A stretch of DNA of 42,972 nucleotides from DAOUMF01 sp034411955 (GCA_034411955.1 DAOUMF010000067.1:1-42972); one strand, 5' to 3'; shown: positions 17,755-27,114, numbered from the stretch's first letter. Made by a program: numbers and translations. Notes: generated by a model not told the origin, from the letters alone.

Positions 17755-17887
17755 TCTCCACGTCCGGCGCGCCGGAACCAGTGCGAGCGACGAACCCGCA
17801 CCGGCGCATTACCGTCTGTTATAGTCAGCGGCAGAGCTCTCGTCGCCGTGATGACTGATGAACATCGAAGGGAGAGCCGACTAAGGC
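17755..17887. promoter_or_regulatory. Divergent promoter region between ackA and ribulokinase
   Basis: These 133 bases separate two divergent operons of one apparent pathway. TATAGT at 17820-17825 (rightward) and TATAAC at 17818-17823 read leftward overlap, so one AT-rich spot may serve as -10 box in both directions. The leftward one has a GCGACG hexamer 17 bases upstream; the rightward one has no good -35 box. A perfect 12-base palindrome CCGGCGCGCCGG lies at 17764-17775, beside the ackA start, and could be an operator, though such GC palindromes arise by chance in this genome. Confidence 0.35.
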
Positions 17888-19552
17888 GTGACCAGGAGCG
17901 AGGGCAAATACGTCGTCGGCGTTGATGCGGGCACCGGCAGTGTGAGGGCCGGCGTTTTCGACCTTCAGGGAACGCCGGTCGGCCTTGCCGATTCCCCCAT
18001 ACGGGTCTGCCGGCCGCGGCAGAACCATGTTGAGCAATCCTCGCGGGAGATCTGGGACGCCGTTGGGCTCTCGGTTCGGGAAGCGCTTGCCAGGGCCCGC
18101 ATCGCCGCCGCCAGCGTTCTTGGCATCGCCTTCGACGCCACCTGCTCCCTGGTCGTCCTGGGCGAGCGCGACGAGCCGGTCACCGTCTCCCTGGAAGAAG
18201 AGCCCGAGCGCAACGTCATCGTGTGGATGGATCACAGGGCAACGGACCAGGCTGATCGGATCAACGCGACCGGCCATCCGGTCCTGCGCTATGTTGGAGG
18301 GAAACTCTCGCCCGAGCAGCAGCCCCCCAAGCTGAAGTGGCTCAAGGAGCATCTGCCTTCCACGTGGCAGCGGGCGCGCAGGTTCATGGACCTCGCCGAC
18401 TACCTGTCCTACGAGTCCTGCAAGGTCGACGTCCGCAGCCTCTGCACTGTCGTCTGCAAATGGACATACCTTGGTCACGAGGGCGACGGCGGCTCATGGG
18501 ACATCTCCTTCTTCCGGCAGATAGACCTGGACGATCTCTTCGAGGGAGGCCGCGTCGGCGCCCGTGTGGCGCCGGTTGGCTCGCGGGCGGGCGTCCTGAC
18601 GGCCGAAGCGGCGGCCCATCTCGGCCTGCGACAGGGCACCAGCGTGGGCGTCGGCATCATCGATGCTCACGCCGGGGGCATCGGTTCGTTGGCCATGTAC
18701 GCCGACGAGGAAGAGCACGAGGCACCCATCGCCCAACGGTTGAACGAGACCCTGGCGCTCATCGGCGGCACATCCTCCTGCCACATGGCCGTCTCCGAGG
18801 AGCCCCGCTTCATCCCAGGCATCTGGGGACCCTATTTCGGAGCCATGATCCCCGGCATGTGGCTCAACGAGGGCGGCCAGAGCGCCACCGGCGCCCTCAT
18901 CGACCACGTCATCGCCGATCACGGCGCCTATCCTGAGCTCGCGGGGACGGCCGAGAGCTCCGGCCGGAGCGTTTACGAGATCCTCAACGATGAGGTTGGG
19001 AAACTTCGAAGCGACTTCGCGGGGCAGGAGCCGACCGCTGACCTGCACGTCCTCCCCTATTTCCACGGCAACCGCTCCCCCCGCGCCGACAGCAGGGCAC
19101 GCGGCATGGTGAGCGGCCTCCGCCTCGACAGCTCCCTGCCTGCTCTTGCCCTGCTCTACTACGCCACCATCCAGGCCATCGCCTATGGCACCCGCCACAT
19201 CATCGAGGAGATGGATCGCCACGGCTACGCGATCCGGAGAATCCACGCCTGCGGTGGTGGAACCAAGAATCCCCTCTGGCTGCAGGAGCATGCCGATGTC
19301 ACCGGCTGTGACCTCTACGTAGCGGGTGACACCGAAGCGGTGCTCCTCGGCTCCGCCATCCTGGCCGCGGTGGCGGCGGGCGCTTACCCCTCCGTCGTTG
19401 ACGCAATGGCGGCCATGAGTCCGCGAGCGGAGATCATCCGTCCGAACGCCGCCCGGCAGGCCTTCCACGAGGCCAAGTACCACGTGTTCAAGCGCATGTA
19501 CGAGCACCAGCAGGAGTATCGGCAGGTCATGGGAAGGAATCTACCGTCATGA
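17888..19552 (+). CDS. FGGY-family pentulose kinase, D-ribulokinase-like
   Basis: This 554-residue sugar kinase of the FGGY fold has the N-terminal phosphate motif VVGVDAGTGSVRAGVFD, VIVWMDHRA (residues about 113-121), GVGIIDAHAGGIGSLA with the catalytic Asp, IGGTSSCHMAVS, and the C-terminal ACGGGTKNPLWLQEHADV and GDTEAVLLGSAILAA. DAHAG together with KWTYLGH in the middle is typical of the 5-carbon kinase group that includes human FGGY/yeast YDR109C D-ribulokinase, rather than glycerol or xylulose kinases. The expected reaction is D-ribulose (or L-ribulose) + ATP to ribulose 5-phosphate. The GTG start at 17888 follows GGGAGAG at a long spacing. It overlaps the isomerase gene by ATGA, so the two are translationally coupled. 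Confidence 0.88.
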   Translation: MTRSEGKYVVGVDAGTGSVRAGVFDLQGTPVGLADSPIRVCRPRQNHVEQSSREIWDAVGLSVREALARARIAAASVLGIAFDATCSLVVLGERDEPVTVSLEEEPERNVIVWMDHRATDQADRINATGHPVLRYVGGKLSPEQQPPKLKWLKEHLPSTWQRARRFMDLADYLSYESCKVDVRSLCTVVCKWTYLGHEGDGGSWDISFFRQIDLDDLFEGGRVGARVAPVGSRAGVLTAEAAAHLGLRQGTSVGVGIIDAHAGGIGSLAMYADEEEHEAPIAQRLNETLALIGGTSSCHMAVSEEPRFIPGIWGPYFGAMIPGMWLNEGGQSATGALIDHVIADHGAYPELAGTAESSGRSVYEILNDEVGKLRSDFAGQEPTADLHVLPYFHGNRSPRADSRARGMVSGLRLDSSLPALALLYYATIQAIAYGTRHIIEEMDRHGYAIRRIHACGGGTKNPLWLQEHADVTGCDLYVAGDTEAVLLGSAILAAVAAGAYPSVVDAMAAMSPRAEIIRPNAARQAFHEAKYHVFKRMYEHQQEYRQVMGRNLPS

Positions 19553-21138
19553 GCGTGGACGATGCCATTCGGGTCGGCGTGTTCTCGCCGAACGACAACC
19601 GCGCCTGGGTTCGGTCTGAGAATCTGGATCTCATGCTGCGCCACGAAGGGCTACTCATCGACACCCTCCGGCGAGAGGGGATCGAGGTCATTCGCGGCGG
19701 CGACGGCTTCCCTCGAGAGGATCAGATCGCCTGGAATCGCGGCCTCGTGGTCCAGCAAGCGAAGAAGATCGCCGAGGCGAAGCCCCACGCCCTCATCCTT
19801 AACCAGGGTTCTTGGACCTTCCCCCGCGACTCGGTGGACGCCGTGGACGTGTACGAAGGCACCCTTCGCACCCTCCTCTCCGCCGCAGGCGAGACGGTCA
19901 CGCGTATCCTTCTCTTCGGCTACAAGGACCCCCAGGTTCCCGGCATGGTCGCGGTCATGGCCGTGGCCGGGGCGCTCAAGACGATGGGCCGCCCCTATCA
20001 GATCTCTTATGGCCTCATCGACAAGGACCCCACGACCCTTCAGGACGTGCTGAGCAAGCTCCGCTTCTTCAAGCGTCGCGCCGACGCCGTGCAGCCGGTC
20101 GCCCGCGTCATCGCCAGCCTGCCGGAACAGAAGTACCTTCAGTTCGGCGGCGAGTCTCTCCGCATGCCCACGGCCACCGCCGACCCCAACCTTTGGCAGA
20201 AGACCTTCAAGGTCAGCTACGACCATCTCGACCAGTCGGAGATCGTCAAACGTGCCCTCGTCTTCGTGCGCTGGAGCGGCGCCCCAGGCGATAGCGACTA
20301 CGAGATCGTCGACGCCAGGGTGGAGAAGGCCATCGCCTACAAGGAGAGGACGGGCAACTTCGACTTCAGCAGGCCAAAGCTCGTCGACCTATCTAAGTTC
20401 GTCATGCAGACGGCCATGTTCTACGCCGCCCGCGACATTCTGGAGGAAACGGGGGCAACCTTCTGTGGCGTCAAGTGTCAGGATGAGCTCAGCGCAACTA
20501 TCTGCACCGCCTGCATGGTCACTTCCTACCTGGGCAACGACGTGGCGCCCGACGGGGTCAGGCAGGAACGGATCTACCCCACATCCTGTGAGAACGACAT
20601 GGATACCGCCCTCACCCAGCTCTTGCTGCACCTGCTGACGGGTCGCCCTGCCGGCTTCGGGGACTTTCGGGACGTGGAAGACAGCGTCCTCGCCATCGTC
20701 AACTGTGGCCAGCACCCGACCCACTTCTTCGGCGCCCCTGACGAGGACCCCGTGCAGAAGGAGCTGCGAGCCGAATTCATGGGCCAGGAGGTGTTCTACG
20801 ACGCTGGCGGCAGCGCCGTCAGAGGTCGGACGCCCGGCGGCTTGACCGTGACTGTCGCCAGGCTGGGACGGGAGAACTTCAGCTACTTCCTCGCCGCCAC
20901 CGTCATGGAGACCGTCGATGTGCCTGTCGAGCAGCACGAGCGCTACAACGTCTCATGGCCCATCCTGCGAGGCAAGGTTCCCCTGGCCGACCGCGAGCTT
21001 ATCGCCATGTGGCCGTCGAACCACCTGGCCTTCGTCTTTGGAGACCAGACGCCTCACCTTGCCGAGCTGAGTGAGGGCCTCGGCATCGGTTACCGCATCG
21101 TCGACGCCAACGGGATCCGCTACCAGCGGCCGACATAG
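19549..21138 (+). CDS. L-fucose/D-arabinose isomerase-like protein
   Basis: This 529-residue protein of the L-fucose/L-arabinose isomerase superfamily converts an aldose to a ketose using a divalent metal. Visible features are an N-terminal Rossmann-like part (IRVGVFSPND; ALILNQGSWTFPRDS), the core motif FCGVKCQDELSATIC (about residues 305-320), CENDMDTALTQLLLHLLTGRP, and VNCGQHPTHF, where acidic and His residues at family metal positions are present. L-fucose isomerases also act on D-arabinose, giving D-ribulose, which is the substrate of the kinase encoded just upstream (4-base overlap). That makes a D-arabinose or related sugar the best guess. The exact sugar cannot be read from sequence. 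Confidence 0.82.
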   Translation: MSVDDAIRVGVFSPNDNRAWVRSENLDLMLRHEGLLIDTLRREGIEVIRGGDGFPREDQIAWNRGLVVQQAKKIAEAKPHALILNQGSWTFPRDSVDAVDVYEGTLRTLLSAAGETVTRILLFGYKDPQVPGMVAVMAVAGALKTMGRPYQISYGLIDKDPTTLQDVLSKLRFFKRRADAVQPVARVIASLPEQKYLQFGGESLRMPTATADPNLWQKTFKVSYDHLDQSEIVKRALVFVRWSGAPGDSDYEIVDARVEKAIAYKERTGNFDFSRPKLVDLSKFVMQTAMFYAARDILEETGATFCGVKCQDELSATICTACMVTSYLGNDVAPDGVRQERIYPTSCENDMDTALTQLLLHLLTGRPAGFGDFRDVEDSVLAIVNCGQHPTHFFGAPDEDPVQKELRAEFMGQEVFYDAGGSAVRGRTPGGLTVTVARLGRENFSYFLAATVMETVDVPVEQHERYNVSWPILRGKVPLADRELIAMWPSNHLAFVFGDQTPHLAELSEGLGIGYRIVDANGIRYQRPT

Positions 21139-21308
21139 CGGGAGCACATCGGCGATCGCGGGTGTGCAGCGCGTGTCGGGCGAAGCGCCACGCAGCGTAA
21201 AGGTTTGCCCGACTTTCAGAACCGCGATGGGTGGGTTAACATCAAGCCAACCTGAACGGCCGGTTATCGCCGAACGTCGGCGACGTTGACGTGGGGAGGG
21301 TAGCGAGT

Positions 21309-22766
21309 ATGCGGATCCCGGACAAGGGCCTGACCCGGGCCGAGGTCTTCCGGCGCCTGGAGTCCCATCGGCAGGGGGACATGCCCTGGCGCGAGGGTCG
21401 AACCTGGGCCTACATCTACGACCCAGGCCGCGAGGCCGAGGAGGTCATCAAAGAGGCCTTCACCAGCTACCTCACTGAGAACGCCCTCGACCCGACCGTT
21501 TTCCCCAGCGCGCTGCGCCTGGAAAACGAGGTCATCGCCATGGCAGCGTCCCATCTCGGCGGCGACGAGGAGGTGGTCGGCAACTTCACCAGCGGCGGTA
21601 CCGAGAGCATCATGCTCGCCGTGAAGGCCGCACGCGACTGGGCCCGCGAGCACCGCCCGGAGATCACCGAGCCCGAGATCCTGCTCCCCGAGACCGGTCA
21701 CGCGGCGTTTCAGAAGGGGGCCCACTACCTCGGCCTGCAGCCGGTCATCGTGCCCGTCGATCCCGTGACCTTTCGGGCCGATGTGGACGCTATGCGGGGC
21801 GCCGTCACCCCCAACACGGTCCTCATCGTCGGCTCGGCCATCTCCTACGCCCACGGCGTCGTGGACCCCATCCGCGAGATGGGCCAACTGGCGCTCGAGC
21901 GCGGCCTGCTGTTCCACGTCGACGGGTGCATGGGCGCCTTCCTGCTCAAGTACTTCCGGCGCCTCGGCGCGGCGGTGCCGGACTACGACTTCGGCGTGCC
22001 GGGGGTGACCTCCATATCCATGGACCTGCACAAGTACGCCTTCGCCGCCAAGGGAGCGTCCACCATCCTCTGCCGAAGCAAGGAGCTGCGGAAACACCAG
22101 ATGTACGCCTGCTCCAACTGGACGGGGTACACCGTGATCAACCCCACCGTCCAGAGCACCAAGTCCGCCGGGCCCATCGCCGCTGCCTGGGCCGCTCTCA
22201 ACTTCATCGGCGAGGACGGCTACTTGGAGATAGCTCGCAAGGTCTACGACGCAACTCGCAAGATCGTCGCTGCCATCGACGACATGCCCGACCTCCGGGT
22301 CCTCGGCCGTCCGGACATGAACCTCGTCGCCTTCACCTCCGACACGGTGAACGTCTTCCACATCATCGACGAGATGAAGGAGCGCGGCTGGTACGTCCAG
22401 CCACAGCTTGCCTACGGCAGCTCACCGGAGAACATCCACCTCTCCATTAACCCGGAGAGCGTGCGCTGGGCGGACGCCATGCTCGCCGACCTGCGCCAGT
22501 GCACCGAGAAGGCGAAAACCCTGCCCTCCGGCCAGCTCGCGGCCAGCGTCAAAGGGACCTTCGCTGACATGGATCCGCAGGCCCTGGATGATGGCGTGCT
22601 CCAGGGAATGCTCGGCATGGCCGGCATCGAGGGGACGAGCTTGCCGGAGCGCATGGCCGAGATCAACGAGGTGCTGAACGCCCTCCCCGTCCCCCTCCGC
22701 GAGCGGATCCTGGTCATGTACCTCAATGAGCTGTTTCGTCCACCGGAGGCCTCCGATGCCCCCTGA
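21309..22766 (+). CDS. Sphingosine-1-phosphate lyase-like PLP-dependent carbon-carbon lyase/decarboxylase
   Basis: This 485-residue group II PLP decarboxylase-fold enzyme looks like sphingosine-1-phosphate lyase rather than glutamate decarboxylase. It has NFTSGGTESIMLAVKAARD (about 92-110), LLPETGHAAFQKGAHYLGL with the ring-stacking His131, LFHVDGCMGAFLLKY with Asp205, and GVTSISMDLHKYAFAAKGAS with the Schiff-base Lys242, followed by PTVQSTKSAGPIAAAWAAL as in SGPL1. Eukaryotic SPL splits sphingosine 1-phosphate into phosphoethanolamine and a fatty aldehyde; bacterial relatives often have unknown substrates. The N-terminal membrane anchor of SGPL1 is absent, so it is soluble. ATG 21309 is preferred to GTG 21291 because GGGGAGGG lies 9-10 bases upstream. 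It leads the operon to 28260 and overlaps the aminotransferase gene. Confidence 0.87.
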   Translation: MRIPDKGLTRAEVFRRLESHRQGDMPWREGRTWAYIYDPGREAEEVIKEAFTSYLTENALDPTVFPSALRLENEVIAMAASHLGGDEEVVGNFTSGGTESIMLAVKAARDWAREHRPEITEPEILLPETGHAAFQKGAHYLGLQPVIVPVDPVTFRADVDAMRGAVTPNTVLIVGSAISYAHGVVDPIREMGQLALERGLLFHVDGCMGAFLLKYFRRLGAAVPDYDFGVPGVTSISMDLHKYAFAAKGASTILCRSKELRKHQMYACSNWTGYTVINPTVQSTKSAGPIAAAWAALNFIGEDGYLEIARKVYDATRKIVAAIDDMPDLRVLGRPDMNLVAFTSDTVNVFHIIDEMKERGWYVQPQLAYGSSPENIHLSINPESVRWADAMLADLRQCTEKAKTLPSGQLAASVKGTFADMDPQALDDGVLQGMLGMAGIEGTSLPERMAEINEVLNALPVPLRERILVMYLNELFRPPEASDAP

Positions 22767-24153
22767 CCCCGCCGCCTCTTCGCTCTACAACCTGGACCGG
22801 CGGTACGTCTTTCACCCCTTCACCTCCATCGCCGAGCAGCAGGCGGTGGGGCCTCGGATCATGACCGAGGGAAACGGTGTCTGGATCCGCGACGCCGAGG
22901 GCCGCGAGTACATGGATGCCATGGCGGGACTCTGGTGCGTCAACGTCGGCTACGGGCGTCGCGAGATCGCCGAGGCGATGGCCGAACAGGCCCGTCGCCT
23001 TCCCTACTACCACGCCTTCCTGGGATTCGCCAACGAGCCCGCCATCCGCCTGGCAGAGCGGCTCGCCGAGATCACGCCTCCCGGCCTCGACCGCTTCTTC
23101 TTCTGCAACTCCGGCTCCGAGGCGAACGACACCGCGGTCAAACTCGTGTGGTACTACTGGAACCTTCGAGGCTTCCCCCAGAAGAAGAAGATCGTTGCCC
23201 GGCGCGACGCCTACCACGGCGTGACCCTCGGAGCCGCCAGCCTGTCGGGGCTTCCCCTGCTGCACGCCTCATTCGACCTGCCCCTTCCCGGCTTCCTGCA
23301 CGTGCGAAAGCCGCACTTCTACCGCGAGGGCCACCCCGGCGAGAGCGAGGGGGCGTTCGCGCGGCGTCTGGCGGAAGAGCTTGATGCCCTGATCGAGGCA
23401 GAGGGGCCCGAAACGGTGGGAGCTTTCATCGGCGAACCCCTGATGGCTGCGGGCGGCGTGATCCCGCCGCCCGAGGGCTACTGGCAGGCCGTCCAGCCTG
23501 TCCTGCGGCATCACGACGTGCTGTTGATCGCCGACGAGGTTGTGTGCGGTTTCGGACGTCTCGGCACGCCCTTCGGCTCGCACCGCTACGACATCCAGCC
23601 GGACCTCATGACCGTGGCCAAGGGGATCACCAGCGGCTACTTCCCGGTGTCCGCGGCCGTGGTCTCCGAGCCCGTCTGGGAGGTGCTTGCGTCCGCCTCT
23701 GCGGAGCGAGGCCCCTTCGCCCACGGTCACACTACCAGCCTCCACCCCGTCGGTGCCGCCGCCGCCCTCGCCAACCTCGATATCATCCAGCGGGAGGGCC
23801 TCGTGGATCACGCGGCGCACCTGGGCCCGAGCTTTCAGCGGCGCCTCCGGGAGGCCGTCGCCGATCACCCCATCGTCGGCGAGATTCGTGGCGACGGCCT
23901 GATCGCCGCCGTCGAGTTGGTTGCAGACCGCGCCAGCGCTGCCCGCTTCCCGGCGGAGTTGAAAGTAGGCATGCGACTCCATGAGCTGCTCCTGGAGGAC
24001 GGCCTCATCTGCCGCGCCCTTGGTGACGCCTTGGCCTTCTCTCCCCCGCTCGTCATCGAACATGCTGAGATCGAGGAGGCGTTTCGGCGCTTCGTGCGCG
24101 GGTTGGAGCGCTTGGCCAGCGAAATGCGCGCCGAAGGGCGCTGGGAGGGTTAG
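22756..24153 (+). CDS. Class III (omega-amino acid:pyruvate / putrescine-type) aminotransferase
   Basis: This 466-residue PLP-dependent fold-type I aminotransferase has YVFHPFTS near residue 17, AMAGLWCVNVGYGRREI, FFFCNSGSEANDTAVKLVWYY (about 104-124), DAYHGVTLGAASL, LLIADEVVCGFGRLG with the pyridine-N Asp, and MTVAKGITSGYFPVSA with Schiff-base Lys289. The closest resemblance I recognise is to SpuC-like diamine:pyruvate and beta-alanine:pyruvate aminotransferases. The reaction would move a terminal amino group to pyruvate and leave a semialdehyde, which suits the aldehyde dehydrogenase downstream. ATG 22756 has GGAGG about six bases upstream and lies inside the end of the lyase gene (11-base overlap). 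An upstream in-frame ATG at 22726 lacks such a site. Confidence 0.92.
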   Translation: MPPDPAASSLYNLDRRYVFHPFTSIAEQQAVGPRIMTEGNGVWIRDAEGREYMDAMAGLWCVNVGYGRREIAEAMAEQARRLPYYHAFLGFANEPAIRLAERLAEITPPGLDRFFFCNSGSEANDTAVKLVWYYWNLRGFPQKKKIVARRDAYHGVTLGAASLSGLPLLHASFDLPLPGFLHVRKPHFYREGHPGESEGAFARRLAEELDALIEAEGPETVGAFIGEPLMAAGGVIPPPEGYWQAVQPVLRHHDVLLIADEVVCGFGRLGTPFGSHRYDIQPDLMTVAKGITSGYFPVSAAVVSEPVWEVLASASAERGPFAHGHTTSLHPVGAAAALANLDIIQREGLVDHAAHLGPSFQRRLREAVADHPIVGEIRGDGLIAAVELVADRASAARFPAELKVGMRLHELLLEDGLICRALGDALAFSPPLVIEHAEIEEAFRRFVRGLERLASEMRAEGRWEG

Positions 24154-24161
24154 CGATTATC

Positions 24162-25640
24162 ATGAGAGCGATCAAGCGAGTCCCAAGGAAGCTCGGCGCT
24201 GTCGGCGCGTTCTTCGGAGTGCTGGCAGCGGTGCTGCTACGCCGCACGGTGGCCTTGCCCTCAAGGCAGAAGGATGCGGCTCCCGGGCCCGCGTCCGACC
24301 TCGACGCGGAGGCAATGTCAGGCCGCTTGAGCGGCGCGATCCGGTTCCCCACCGTCTCGAAGGAGGACGCCCAGGATGCGGACGACCAGCCCTTCCGCGA
24401 CTTCCGGAGCTACCTGGAGCGGACCTACCCCCGGGTGCGCGCTGCCCTCACGCGCGAGCTCGTCGCTGACCGCGCCCTCCTGTACACGTGGCCGGGCAGT
24501 GATCCCGCCCTCGACCCCATCCTCCTGCTGGCGCACCAGGACGTCGTCCCCGTCGATCCGGGGACCGAGGAGACATGGGCACAGCCGCCTTTCTCGGGCA
24601 ACGTCGTCGACGGCTACGTGTGGGGCCGGGGCTCCCTTGACAACAAGGAGAACCTGATCGGCCTGCTGGAGGCGGCCGAGCATCTGCTTGAGGCGGGATT
24701 TAAGCCCCGGCGCACCATACTCCTTGCCTTCGGCCACGACGAGGAAATCGGCGGCTCGGAGGGTGCCGCCGTCGTGGCCCGGCTGCTGGCCGAGCGCGGC
24801 GCGCACCCAGCCTTCGTCTTCGATGAGGGAGGGGTGATGGTCGAAGGGATGGTCCCGGGTGTGTCGGGCCCGGTGGCGGTGGTCGGCGTGGGCGAGAAGG
24901 GCTACGTCAGCGTCGAGCTCGTCGTCGAGACTGACGGTGGCCACTCCTCGACTCCACCGAGGGAGAACTCCATCGGAATCCTTGCCGGGGCGGTTCGACG
25001 ACTGGAGAGCAGCCCCCTTCCGGCCCGGTTCGAGTCGCCGGTGCGGGCGCTCTTCGAGGCCCTCGCCCCCGAGGCCACGTTCGGCTACCGGCTCGTGTTC
25101 GCCAACCTCTGGCTGTTTGAGCCCCTCGTGACGAGGCTGCTCGGGCGCAACCCGGAGACCGCGGCGATGATCCGAACCACGACCGCGCCGACGATCTTCC
25201 ACGCTGGTGTAAAGGACAACGTCGTCCCGGGCCGCGCCCGCGCCGTCGTCAACTTCCGAATCCTCACCGGCGATACCATCCAGACCGTCCTCGACCACGT
25301 CCGCCGCACCCTGGCCGACGACCGCATCCGCGTCTCCGCCCTCCCCAACCAGCGCCAACCTTCAGCCGTCTCGCCGACTGACTCGGAGCACTTCGCGCTG
25401 CTCGCCCGCACCATACGGGAGGTGTTCCCGGGCACCGTCGTGGCCCCCTATCTCGTGCTCGGGGGAACCGACTCGCAGCACTTCCAGGATCTGACGGAGG
25501 ACATCTATCGATTCATGCCCTTCCGCCTTTCCCGGGACGATCTGAAGGGCATCCACGGCACCAACGAGCGCGTCTCGGTCGAGGCTTTGGTGAAGGCGGT
25601 GGACTTCTATGTACGGCTGATCCGAAACGCCGCGGGATGA
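24162..25640 (+). CDS. M20 family metallopeptidase, PM20D1-like, with N-terminal membrane anchor
   Basis: This 492-residue di-zinc amidohydrolase has a basic leader and one hydrophobic segment (LGAVGAFFGVLAAVLLR, residues 11-27) that would anchor it with the catalytic domain probably outside the membrane. Metal and catalytic positions visible are H125 and D127 in LLLAHQDVVPV, D160 in WGRGSLDNKEN, the E194-E195 pair in GHDEEIGGSEG, D221 in FDEGG, and H440 in GGTDSQHF. The long extended form and these motifs match the PM20D1 / carboxypeptidase S branch, whose known member makes and breaks N-fatty-acyl amino acids. It starts 9 bases after the aminotransferase. Beside an SPL-like lyase it may release an amino acid or amine from an acylated precursor; that is inference. 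Confidence 0.88.
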   Translation: MRAIKRVPRKLGAVGAFFGVLAAVLLRRTVALPSRQKDAAPGPASDLDAEAMSGRLSGAIRFPTVSKEDAQDADDQPFRDFRSYLERTYPRVRAALTRELVADRALLYTWPGSDPALDPILLLAHQDVVPVDPGTEETWAQPPFSGNVVDGYVWGRGSLDNKENLIGLLEAAEHLLEAGFKPRRTILLAFGHDEEIGGSEGAAVVARLLAERGAHPAFVFDEGGVMVEGMVPGVSGPVAVVGVGEKGYVSVELVVETDGGHSSTPPRENSIGILAGAVRRLESSPLPARFESPVRALFEALAPEATFGYRLVFANLWLFEPLVTRLLGRNPETAAMIRTTTAPTIFHAGVKDNVVPGRARAVVNFRILTGDTIQTVLDHVRRTLADDRIRVSALPNQRQPSAVSPTDSEHFALLARTIREVFPGTVVAPYLVLGGTDSQHFQDLTEDIYRFMPFRLSRDDLKGIHGTNERVSVEALVKAVDFYVRLIRNAAG

Positions 25641-25719
25641 GGCGCGGCTCCCAGGATCAAGTGATCGAGGGCGAACGGCGACCGGAGAGGACGAGAGGGA
25701 ATCCCGGAGGAATGGTCCG

Positions 25720-27102
25720 ATGACCATCGAGTCCATCAACCCTGCCACTGAGGAGGTGCTCGCAACGTTCGAGCCCCTGGGCCGGGACGAGATCGAGCGC
25801 GCCCTCAGCGAGGCGGTTGCGGCCTTCGGCCGCTGGCGGCGTACACCTTTCGGGAGGCGGGGCGACCTCCTGCGCCGCACGGCGTCCTGCCTGCGCCAGC
25901 AGGTGGAGCGGCTCGCCGGCCTCATCACGGCCGAGATGGGCAAGCCCATCGTCGAGGCTGAGGCCGAGATCGAGAAATGCGCCTGGAACTGCGATTACTA
26001 CGCCGAGAACGGAGAAGCCTTCCTGGCCCCCAAGCCGGTCCAGACCAGCGCCAAAGAGAGCTACGTGGCCTTCGAGCCTCTGGGCGCGATCCTGGCGATC
26101 ATGCCCTGGAACTTCCCGTTCTGGCAGGTATTCCGCTTCGCCGCTCCCGCCCTCATGGCCGGCAACGCGGTGATCCTCAAGCACGCCTCCAACGTGCCCC
26201 AGTGCGCCCTGGCCATAGAGGACGTATTCCGAAATGCCGGGTCTCCCCCGGGCATCTTCCAGACCCTCCTGATACCGGGCTCGGCCATGCAGCCCCTCAT
26301 CGAGGACGTCCGCGTGCGGGGCGTGACCCTCACCGGCAGCGACGACACGGGGGCCAGGGTCGCCGAGGCCAGCGGCCGCGCCCTCAAGAAAACGGTCCTG
26401 GAGTTGGGCGGCTCCGATCCCTTCATCGTCCTGGACGACGCCGACCTGCGAGCGGCGGCCGAGACGGCAGTGCGGGCGAGGAATCAGAACACCGGCCAGA
26501 GCTGCATCGCCGCCAAGAGGTTCATCGTGGTGGAGAGGGTGGCCGACGAATTCGAACGGCTTCTCACCGACGGCACCGCCGCCCTCCGGGTGGGAGACCC
26601 ACAGGAGAGGGATACCCAGGTTGGGCCCCTGGCCCGTGCCGACCTGCGTGACGCCCTGCAGGATCAGGTGGAGCGTTCGCTGGCGGCAGGGGCCCGCCTT
26701 GCCACGGGGGGCCAGCGGCTCCAGCGAAGGGGCTATTTCTATGCCCCCACAGTGCTGACGAAGGTCACCCCGGAGATGCCTGTGGCCCGTGAGGAGACCT
26801 TTGGGCCGGTCGCGGCGGTGATGCGGGTCGGGGACAGTCACGAAGCGGTGGCCATCGCCAACGACTCGCACTTCGGCCTTGGGGCGAGCCTCTGGACGCG
26901 GGATACCTCGCATGGCAGGGAGTTGGCTCGCGAACTGGAGACGGGCTCGGTGTTCATCAACGGCATGGTCGTCTCAGATCCGCGGTTGCCGTTTGGGGGC
27001 GTCAAGCGCAGCGGCTACGGCCGTGAGCTGTCGGATTTCGGCATCCGCGAGTTCGTGAACATCCAGACTGTGTGGGTCGGCCACGACAAGGATCCGCCCT
27101 GA
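25720..27102 (+). CDS. NAD(P)-dependent aldehyde dehydrogenase, succinate-semialdehyde dehydrogenase type
   Basis: This 460-residue aldehyde dehydrogenase superfamily enzyme oxidises a (semi)aldehyde to the acid. Motifs are FEPLGAILAIMPWNFPFWQV (about 114-133) with the oxyanion Asn, GSDDTGARVAEASGRALKK, VLELGGSDPFIVLDDADL with general base Glu228, and NTGQSCIAAKRF with nucleophile Cys262, then EETFGPVAAVMRV and PFGGVKRSGYGRELSDFGIREFVN. The length and the PFGGVKRSGYGRE ending fit the SSADH (GabD/YneI) group. ATG 25720 has GGAGGAATGGTCCG upstream. It follows M20 by 79 bases and precedes the amino-acid dehydrogenase by 12. With the aminotransferase it forms an amine to aldehyde to acid step like the GABA shunt, but the chain length accepted is unknown. 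Confidence 0.93.
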   Translation: MTIESINPATEEVLATFEPLGRDEIERALSEAVAAFGRWRRTPFGRRGDLLRRTASCLRQQVERLAGLITAEMGKPIVEAEAEIEKCAWNCDYYAENGEAFLAPKPVQTSAKESYVAFEPLGAILAIMPWNFPFWQVFRFAAPALMAGNAVILKHASNVPQCALAIEDVFRNAGSPPGIFQTLLIPGSAMQPLIEDVRVRGVTLTGSDDTGARVAEASGRALKKTVLELGGSDPFIVLDDADLRAAAETAVRARNQNTGQSCIAAKRFIVVERVADEFERLLTDGTAALRVGDPQERDTQVGPLARADLRDALQDQVERSLAAGARLATGGQRLQRRGYFYAPTVLTKVTPEMPVAREETFGPVAAVMRVGDSHEAVAIANDSHFGLGASLWTRDTSHGRELARELETGSVFINGMVVSDPRLPFGGVKRSGYGRELSDFGIREFVNIQTVWVGHDKDPP

Positions 27103-27114
27103 CGAGCCAATTCG

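Noticed and set aside
21139..21308. Possible promoter (TTTCAG, 17 bases, TAACAT) before the SPL-like gene
   Set aside because: The -35 hexamer matches consensus at two positions only, and several equally poor pairs exist in this gap.
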